64,000 bases of DNA, from the NCBI GenBank assembly GCA_019915015.1, contig JAHBBC010000034.1, forward strand, positions 248,001 through 312,000, written 5' to 3'. Under the pieces are notes generated by a model. The model searched no databases. It was not told the origin of the DNA and saw nothing but the letters and a program-made list of their open reading frames with translations. Below, piece after piece: positions 57,214 to 64,000 of the stretch. Position numbers and translations under genes: made by a program. Each line of letters begins with the position of its first letter. Within the stretch, counting starts at the first letter, position 1. The stretch comes from Auriscalpium vulgare (lineage: Eukaryota; Basidiomycota; Agaricomycetes; Russulales; Auriscalpiaceae).

Positions 57214-58552
57214 TCTGGCTAATGAAGCAGGGCGCTGTGTATTAGATATTTGTCGGTCTTGAAAAAGGTACGCAATAGGATTTTGTTTATTCCTTTATAC
57301 CTGTATACCTCCATGTTCTTTCTCTCATGTCTCCCGTTTACTATGTTTGAATCATCTTTGGATTATCGGATCGCCAAGGTTACCCAGGATCTCCATTTTG
57401 TACCGACTCCGTTTGTATACCACGCCATGCACGTCTGTTGTTCTTCTCATACATACCATGTCGTCCCTGTTGTAGTTTTCGCAGAAGAACTGTAGATTTT
57501 CTCTAATTCTCTCAGGGGGGTCCCAATTTCTCTCCACACTGAGTCCACAGCCACGACCCATGGAGTCGCAAGAGGTGGGCGGAATTACATAAGTGCAAAG
57601 CACCCCCCAATCGGTGTCCGGGGGTCTTTTTCGGCCACTTTGGCGATATCTACACCTTCGCGGCCCTGCTTACTTGTTTTGCACAAGAAATCGCACTCGG
57701 ATACTCACTATATCATGTTAGCGGCTCCAGCAAAGCTTGCAGAGACCACTCTTGGTACTTAGACGTGTGTTGCCCACAAATAGGCGTGCCGGTGAGGAGC
57801 ATGGAAGGCTTAGTCAGCGGATCGCAGCGACGCGTTCTCGTTCGTACTCGTTTCACGTTTCACTAGCACTACCGTCTCCCGTTCTTTATCCAACTTTATT
57901 CCTTCCCTGTCATTCATGCCATGCTCCAAGTTGTTCAATAACTTGCTATATGAATCTGATTCTCGTCGCTCACTCACAATTCCGTGCCTCAACCCGTTCT
58001 TGAGGATGCCCCTTATAACGTCTGGCCCGCCGACCACGCGCCTCGACCTCTATCTGTGAGGACGATAGCTTCTCATACTCCGGGTAAGCGTCTTTTGATG
58101 CAGCGCTTTTCTAGCATACTGACCAACAAGATTCCTTCATCCCGGAATGGCGCCCCTTAATCACCAACGATGGCAGTCTTATCAATATATATCTAGTGGT
58201 ATGGCACATCTCAACGACTTTTCGACACCTACCCCTCAAAGCGAATCTTCTTCAACGTGTTATATCTCTGTTGCCACAGCGTCCTTCCGAGTCCCTCACA
58301 ATCCCATCGACTATGGCCCGTCGCCACCGCATGTGATGCCGTCGGCGGGGAGTAGAGCGGGCCAGCGGCAGACCGACTATCTTCTGATACCATAAGGTAA
58401 AAGCTACGAAGACTAGAGTGTCCCGACTCGCGACTCGGAGTAGCAATGACATAGCTTGCTGCTTCATCTGGCCATCGCCGTCATGGCTGCTGACTAGTCT
58501 CCGTGGCCGACCTCACTCACAGAAGGCAGTCGTTCTGTTTGCTGACCGCTGT
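57214..58552. other. Gene-poor stretch
   Basis: Nothing coding can be supported. The phrase CTTCTGATACC.TAAGGT.AAGCTACG at about 58380-58413 recurs at about 59334-59366 on the other side of the peptide gene. Confidence 0.5.
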
Positions 58553-58615
58553 GGTACTTTGCTCGGCGGCCGGGGCTTTAGCTGAGTAGAGCCGGCCGCT
58601 GAGCAAAGTAGTACC
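58553..58615. repeat. Long hairpin upstream of the peptide gene
   Basis: GGTACTTTGCTCGGCGGCCGG at 58553-58573 pairs with the segment 58592-58615 (CCGGCCGCTGAGCAAAG then TAGTACC), with a 18-base loop and three unpaired bases in the right arm. It ends about 60 bp upstream of a TATA box. Confidence 0.75.
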
Positions 58616-58675
58616 GCGCGCTCGCCCACCTCGCGGTCGTAGCTCTAGGTGACCGCTCTTGATTCTCGATTGGCA

Positions 58676-58681
58676 TATAAA
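58676..58681 (+). promoter_or_regulatory. TATA box of the repeat-peptide gene
   Basis: TATAAA, 36 bp before the ATG at 58717. Confidence 0.6.
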
Positions 58682-58716
58682 GGTCTGTACGCACATTCTG
58701 ACCTCCGACCTCCGCT

Positions 58717-59054
58717 ATGCGTCTCAACATCGCCATCGTCGCTTTTTTCACATTGGTGCTCCAGGCTGCTCCCCTCTTCGCTGCCCCATTAACGTGTGTA
58801 CCCCTCTCCCTGACGGCCCAGATGACTGACATCATGGTGTAGAGACGATGCGCTTGGTTGGCGTCGTCATGCACAGACAGTGTGAGTACATATTACCGCT
58901 CAGCCACCCAGATAACTAACATCATGGTGTAGAGATGATGCGCCTAGTTGGCGTCGTCATGCAGAGACAGTGTGAGTACATAGTACCGCTCAACCCAACG
59001 GGATGACCGACATCATGGTGTAGCGATGATGCGCCTGGTTGGCGTAAGTTGTGA
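58717..59054 (+). CDS. Small secreted repeat-peptide precursor (unrecognised)
   Basis: Four tiny exons, 58717-58793, 58843-58881, 58933-58971 and 59024-59054, with GT-AG introns of 49-52 bp, give 61 residues. Exon 1 is a textbook signal peptide (MRLNIAIVAFF, then LVLQAAPLFA, then APL). Exons 2 and 3 are 39-nt phase-symmetric duplicates encoding DDALGWRRHAQTV and DDAPSWRRHAETV; exon 4 starts the same module and stops after WRKL. The Arg-Arg after each Trp is a Kex2-type site, so the precursor could release peptides of about 13 residues. The introns are also near-copies of each other, so exon and intron were duplicated together. A GTAAGT inside exon 4 could be a further donor. I do not recognise the family. 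Confidence 0.65.
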
Positions 59055-59551
59055 GTCGCGCAAATTTGAGAGTTGAGAGATAAGAGTCGAAGTCGGCGAA
59101 CCACGACAGCTCTTAGAGTAGCACAAGGAGAATGGGTGGGAGTAGTGTGGCATTGTTCAAGAGATCCTCGTACATACATATCCTTTTCCCCGTGGCCAGG
59201 CGACTGAGTATACTCGACTCACATCACCATCATTGGCATTCCGCCTTCACATTCCCTGCAATAACAGGATTTTTCCTGTACAATACCTGGGAGGCTTGTA
59301 GCCACGGAGTGGCCCTATATTAAGAAAAACTATCTTCTGATACCCTAAGGTCAAGCTACGGAGACTAGGATGGCCCTACGCAATTATAAATTTATGAATA
59401 CACCGTTGCCGGCCTCCGGTTGCCGGCAAGTCCCGGTGGCCTTCATCGCGCGAAACACAACGGTCATTGCATCAGCCTCACCGAATCACTCGTCGACGCC
59501 CTCACCGCAACCAACTTCATCTATCTCCCCCCTCTGCGAAAACCCAGAAAA
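59055..59551. other. Spacer before the dioxygenase gene
   Basis: Contains the second copy of the direct repeat noted at 58380. An open frame from 59370 merges into the dioxygenase gene but its own start region looks non-coding. Confidence 0.45.
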
Positions 59552-60500
59552 ATGGGCCCTCCCACAGATCTCCCCGCAGTCATCGAGTCAGAAATCAAGT
59601 GAGCATGATTGCCAACCCTCCTTTGCATGGCAAAGTGACTCTCTCCATCATAACAGGGAGTGGCATTTCCGTGAGCCTAATTTGCGCTTTGCTAGCGTTT
59701 GTGCCGCGCTTCTGACACCTATTGATGCAGACATTTATTTCCACCAAAATAACGCGAGCGAGCACCAGGCAGCGCTCGAGCTGCGCGACGCTGTGCTCCG
59801 TCTGCGTCGTGATGGCGCATTTGTCGCGGTGCCTCTATGGCGGGTGAACACAGGGCCCATTGGCCCGCATCCAGTCGGTGCGCGCGTTGTGCTCTAGCCT
59901 TTGAGCGCATTCCACTCACCCTGAGCGTCTGGGATAGGCTCATACGAGATTTGGTGTCCCTCGGAGTCGTTTGCTTCGCTGTTCTCGTATCTGTGCATCA
60001 ATCGTGGAGAGTTGAGGTGAGTCTAAAAATATGCAGTTCCATTTTTGAAGAGGGAAAAACTCAACGTTGCGGGACAGCATCCTCGTCCACCCTCTCACTC
60101 GGGAGCAGGTGAGCTGTTAAACCTTATGTACAACGCTGATGCACCCTTACGATCTTTCGCGACTGACAGAGAGAGTAAGTTTGTTCTCGGCATATATCGA
60201 ACGCACTCTAATCATCTCTTCTCAGCGACCATGACTCCCGCAAGGCATGGATCGGCCCATCATACCCCCTCGATCTATCTGTCCTGCCCGTGAAAAGCGA
60301 CGAGATCCCGTTCCAGTACCCAAGCCTTAGTGCGCTACTTTCACATATCTTCATAGGTGTATGAGTGCTTACTCTACACAGAGCTCGGCTACTCTTCGAC
60401 TGCGCCTCAGCTCTCTTTGGAGGCGCGAAGGAAGATCGGAGCCAGCATCGAAAGCATCCTGCGCAGCGAGAAGGAGGCGGCGAAGGCCCCACAGGACTGA
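59552..60500 (+). CDS. DOPA 4,5-dioxygenase-like protein
   Basis: Eight exons: 59552-59598, 59657-59670, 59731-59877, 59938-60016, 60078-60108, 60170-60174, 60226-60329, 60382-60500. They give 181 residues. The protein opens EIKEWHFHIYFHQNN (His19, His21 and His25 are candidate metal ligands), continues FVAVPLWRVNTGPIGPHPVGS, SYEIWCPSESFASLF, ILVHPLTREQ and HDSRKAWIGPSYPLDLSVLP, and ends KLGYSSTAPQLSLEARRKIG. This matches the fungal DOPA-dioxygenase family, which extradiol-cleaves DOPA in betalain-type pigment formation in Amanita; many homologues have no known substrate. Exon 6 is only 5 nt (AGAGA) and exon 2 is 14 nt; both are required to keep phase and rebuild conserved motifs. Confidence 0.87.
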
Positions 60501-60602
60501 ATTGACAAAATGAACAAATGAACACGCGGCACAAATTATGTTTAGGAGGGATATTGTATCTGGAATCGAGATGTACAATATCTGGAATTGACATCGTGTC
60601 AA

Positions 60603-61868
60603 TCATGGCTTGGATGCAGCTGTTCTGCCCATGGGACGGCCGGTGTGATCCTCCACCTGCAATAGACCCGCAGCAACCTTCTGACGCACTTCCGTGTCCG
60701 CCGCCTTCGTGCTTCCCTCCAGATACGGTCTGACGACGCCCGACACCTCCGGGTTCAAAACGCGCACCACTCGGTGCGAAGGGCAGTCCAAGTGCCCCAG
60801 GGACCGGATGAACGTCATGTAGTCCGTGACCGTCGCGCGGTCCGGCTCTTTGACGTGGATGCCGAGACACGGCACGAATCCTACAGTGTGCATGTCCATC
60901 CACAGGGGGAGCGCGCGGAAGTAGAGGATGAGGTGGGCCAGGTTGGGGCAGCCTCGCAGGACGTCGGCGAGGGAGGTTGAGCGGGCCACGCCGGTGACGT
61001 CCAGATGGAACGTCGTTAACAGCGGGCCTTGAATTGTGAGGAACCGCAACAAGTCATTCGGCGTGCCATGATGGTAGAGGCGATCGTAGACGAAGGCATG
61101 TCGTACGGATGGAAAGGGCTCCTCGATGTCCTTGAAAGCCGACTGGATTCCATCGTGGATGGTCACGAAGGTCAGATGCGGCGGCCGGAACAGCTCCAGC
61201 GTAGCTCCACCGTGGTGGTGTCCGTGTAGCAGCGTGCGCAGCCGCGGCATCAACGCCAGCATGTTGTTAAAGTCCTCCCGTGTCACGTAGTCCGTGTTGA
61301 CGTGCAATCTAAGCAATGCCTGCCCACACGCCTCAGCAAGGGCTTGTAGAAAGGGCGTTTCGGGGTATTTGATGGGCTCCCTTATGTCCATGATGCGGCT
61401 GGGAAGCAACCTATATGTGCCTAGGCTTTTGCAGACGATGCCGGCCTCGGGGGCGGTGAGGATCTCGAGGTTCGGGAAGCACTGCGCAAGGGGCGTCCAG
61501 TCGTGTTTCGGCGCGCCGTCGATGTCCACGATGAGATGTCGCACATATGAACCTAGCAACAAACCCGATCTGCGCAACACGGGCTCGAGATTCTGGGCGT
61601 CGACGTCGCGGCGGATGTGGACGCATCGATAGAGGAAAGGAAGGGCGGTCGGATGCCATGTCTTGCAGACGAGCGCGAGGGAGAGTCGTTTGCGGAGAGA
61701 TCGTCGGAGCTCCGTACGCGAGAAGGGTGCGAATGGGGTGGAGGTGGTGGGCGTGGTGAAGGGGTCCGCGACGTCGACGTCCATGAGGCCAGGGACGAAT
61801 GCAGCATGCTCGAATATTTCGCCCCAGATCTCTGGCGGCAGACGTAGGGAAGGACAAGGGCCTGCCAT
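60603..61868 (-). CDS. F-box/LRR-like protein
   Basis: A single uninterrupted exon of 421 residues. The F-box is LRLPPEIWGEIFEHAAFVPGLM with SLALVCKTWHPTALPFLYR, followed by LRR-like repeats (FPNLEILTA, MPRLRTLLHG, GCPNLAHLILYF). It is a paralogue of the frame-broken gene at 46.2-47.6 kb, but intron-free where that copy has two introns near its 5' end. It is expected to act as a substrate adaptor of an SCF ubiquitin ligase; the target is unknown. Confidence 0.85.
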   Translation of the reverse strand: MAGPCPSLRLPPEIWGEIFEHAAFVPGLMDVDVADPFTTPTTSTPFAPFSRTELRRSLRKRLSLALVCKTWHPTALPFLYRCVHIRRDVDAQNLEPVLRRSGLLLGSYVRHLIVDIDGAPKHDWTPLAQCFPNLEILTAPEAGIVCKSLGTYRLLPSRIMDIREPIKYPETPFLQALAEACGQALLRLHVNTDYVTREDFNNMLALMPRLRTLLHGHHHGGATLELFRPPHLTFVTIHDGIQSAFKDIEEPFPSVRHAFVYDRLYHHGTPNDLLRFLTIQGPLLTTFHLDVTGVARSTSLADVLRGCPNLAHLILYFRALPLWMDMHTVGFVPCLGIHVKEPDRATVTDYMTFIRSLGHLDCPSHRVVRVLNPEVSGVVRPYLEGSTKAADTEVRQKVAAGLLQVEDHTGRPMGRTAASKP

Positions 61869-62320
61869 CGGTACTATCTATGCGTGAAGCAGGACAATAA
61901 GCCAGCGCGAGTGGAACAACTCACCGTGAGGCAGTTTGGGTCCGACTTCGTAGCGACAGCCTGGTTGTGATGCGCAAGCGTTGCCGGGCTATGCGGTCAA
62001 TGATGAGTTCGTCCGACTCATCTTTAACCAAACCACCCAGAGCAATGCCACTTACTTGCACTCTGTGGGGGACTGCGCTCACGGTGGTGAATTTGGAAGG
62101 TCAGGACGTGCGTGCAACGGCCGGCACGACCTGCCGGTTGTGGCACCGGCGCCGAGCACAAGCTGCATAGACATCTTTAGTACAAGTGATAGCTAAAGAA
62201 CCCATGCGAACACACGGGCTCAACATTCATTCAATAGAGGCCCTATCCGTAGCACATTGATGTACACATTGAAGTTATACCTTCTTCATCTACTGCTACA
62301 GGCAATGGTCCACCCAACTA
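61869..62320. other. Spacer between the F-box and reductase genes
   Basis: No feature beyond probable promoter and 3' flank. Confidence 0.4.
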
Positions 62321-63702
62321 CTACTGCGAGTACCCACGCGCCTTGAAATCGGCGACCGAGTCCACAACCATCTGCTCGAATGGTACGTGCGTAAGGCCGA
62401 GGAGCCGCGCCTCCCTCGACGTGTCATAGAGTAGTGTGTAGGGGAACGTCTTGCCCGCGCCCGGACTGCCCTTAGGTATGGTTTTGAATGGCGCAGGCGA
62501 GATCGAGTTGACCACATCAAGGACGTCCTGCCATATGAAAGTGCCTAGAGCGCCGACTACTTGATCAGTCACTCCTCAATGCAGAGCTCAGTAGCAGGAC
62601 ACGCACCGGTCGACGTGATGATGCGCCTGCCACCTGCTTCAGCCTTCTGCGCAGCAGCAACGTGGGCGGCTGCTACGGTGCGCACGTCGACCCAGTTGCC
62701 CTCCTGCTCCAGGTCAGCTTTCGTAGCTTTCTTCCCAGAGATCGTATCCAGGATCTCAGATTGCGAGGTATTCAGCTGGTCGAGGCTGCTCAGCTCGTGG
62801 ATGGGGGGCTATCATGACCAGATCAGTCTCGTAAGACGCAGCAACAGGAAAAAGTGCGTACGCCGAAAATCCACGGCGGGTTGATGGTGACAATGTCAAA
62901 CGAAATTTGACCCTTGTTCTGGTCGATAAATGCCCAAGCGGCTGGAGGTCAGAAAAGCATGAGTTTTACTTGAAACTGTGCCGAAGCGCGCCCGTGCATA
63001 CCTTTCTCGGCCAGCGTCTTTGAAGCCTGGTACTTGGTGTAATTCCCTGCGGCAGCGCCCTTCTCCCTAACTTCTCTAACAGAGTCATCGTTCCAGGCAC
63101 TCTCGTCGAACACGACAGTGCCGGTATAGGGCCCGAAAACAGCGACAATGGAGGACGTGATCACAACGCGCTTCACTGATGACCTGATATGCCAGTCGTG
63201 AGCCCAAATTTGTACTCATTATCCTGCGAGGAAGCACTCACCCGTATTTCTTGACTGACTGGAGAACCGAAGTGGTCCCACGCACCGCAGGAATGCTAAG
63301 TTCTAATCGGTGTTGTCTGTCAGTACGTGCAGCGTGTAAGCTCAGACGCATAGACACACCATCCGGATCATTGGCAGCAAAGTGGAAAGGCGACGCGGTG
63401 TGCTCCACGAGTTCAACGCCTCGGACGGCCTCGTCGAAGGCACCATCCTGATAGACTTATAAGCATGCGAATCAATGATCCGGACTGGCCCTGCCCACCT
63501 TGGTGATATCCTCGACGATGGCGAGCTCTAGTTTGTCGCCATAGTCGGCGAATATCTTCTTCAAATGCGCGCCCTTGCTTTCCGAGCGCACCGCGCCGCG
63601 CACAGAGTAACCTGCCTCAAGGAGGCGGCGCACAACCCAAACGGCGAGGTAGCCGTTTGCGCCTGTGACGAGGGCCTTGGCAGGTGCGGAGACGGGAGAC
63701 AT
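62321..63702 (-). CDS. Extended SDR, dihydroflavonol-reductase-like
   Basis: Seven exons, 5' to 3': 63499-63702, 63360-63447, 63242-63302, 63002-63183, 62862-62941, 62607-62808, 62321-62559. They give 351 residues. The Rossmann motif VTGANGYLA lies at 12-20, TSS at 127-129 and the catalytic YQASK pair Tyr169/Lys173. INPPWIFGP and an NWVDVRTVAAAHVAA segment are typical of the DFR/cinnamoyl-CoA/methylglyoxal reductase branch of NADPH-dependent extended SDRs. The likely reaction is reduction of an aldehyde or ketone. The start at 63702 places the Rossmann strand at the usual distance. Confidence 0.9.
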
Positions 63703-64000
63703 GGGATATTGTTGTAGTGCTGGTGAGTGGAGAACGATACAGCAGCGGTGTCTCCTATGAGCAACTTCTATACCCGCTGAGTATGCATCCGCCGGAGTCA
63801 GCCGCCCCAGCCCATGTCATCCAGATCAATTGCTAATGCAGTTGTGGCTCGGGCGTATTGATTATTTCGGAGGTGCTCTGTGGATCTGTCGCTCGGAGGT
63901 ATGTAGGTCGGTCGGGGGCAGTGCGACGTGTCGGAGACAGACGCCCCGCGCGCTCGATAAATCGATCAGCCGGCAACTTCCGAACGCTTTCGCGCACTCG
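63703..64000. other. Reductase promoter region
   Basis: Upstream region of the SDR gene. Nothing else is seen before the window ends. Confidence 0.4.

Noticed and set aside
61411..61857. 148-residue minus ORF overlapping the F-box gene
   Set aside because: Alternate-frame shadow of the 421-residue F-box protein.

Overview
This window is nuclear DNA of a filamentous basidiomycete, most likely an Agaricomycete. Evidence: genes are split by many 48-65 bp GT-AG introns; there are F-box, FunK1-kinase and DUF6699 families, a P450 and a GH31 alpha-glucosidase; spacers are compact; and Copia and hAT elements are present. I built spliced models by hand. Every model called intact closes in frame, but none was checked against transcripts or databases.

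Layout. 1-3.4 kb: a 17-bp minisatellite, a possible F-box fragment and a FunK1 kinase C-lobe. 3.4-9.6 kb: a full-length Copia retrotransposon (minus strand) with identical 329-bp LTRs and a CAGTG target duplication, sitting inside a second, partial kinase copy. 11.6-17.3 kb (minus): an HPP membrane protein, a broken gene and a 14-exon secreted GH31 alpha-glucosidase. 18-19 kb: a damaged F-box gene. 20-25 kb (minus): two tandem paralogues (A and B) of an unrecognised secreted protein, separated by a decayed copy of the GH31 5' end. 25.5-26.65 kb: a candidate inverted-repeat element. 27.6-35.8 kb: two MDR oxidoreductase paralogues with a complete hAT transposon between them. 36.4-46.1 kb: conserved housekeeping genes (NatC subunit MAK10, mitochondrial TrpRS, REV1, a methyltransferase). 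46.2-57.2 kb: an F-box gene with a frame break, CCDC124/Lso2, a P450, calcipressin and two DUF6699 genes. 58.7-63.7 kb: a tiny secreted repeat-peptide gene, a DOPA 4,5-dioxygenase-like gene, an F-box gene and an extended SDR reductase.

The most unusual content is two unrelated examples of secreted proteins built from tandemly duplicated, phase-symmetric exons. In gene A/B the module is a 66-75 nt exon coding 22-25 residues: three copies in A, nine in B, arranged as a tandem array of about 120-bp exon-plus-intron units. In the 61-residue peptide gene at 58.7 kb the module is a 39-nt exon ending in a repeated WRR dibasic site, which suggests Kex2-processed peptides. Neither family is one I recognise. 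Other points: a 5-nt microexon in the dioxygenase gene, a GC-AG intron conserved in both MDR paralogues, and several single-lesion genes.
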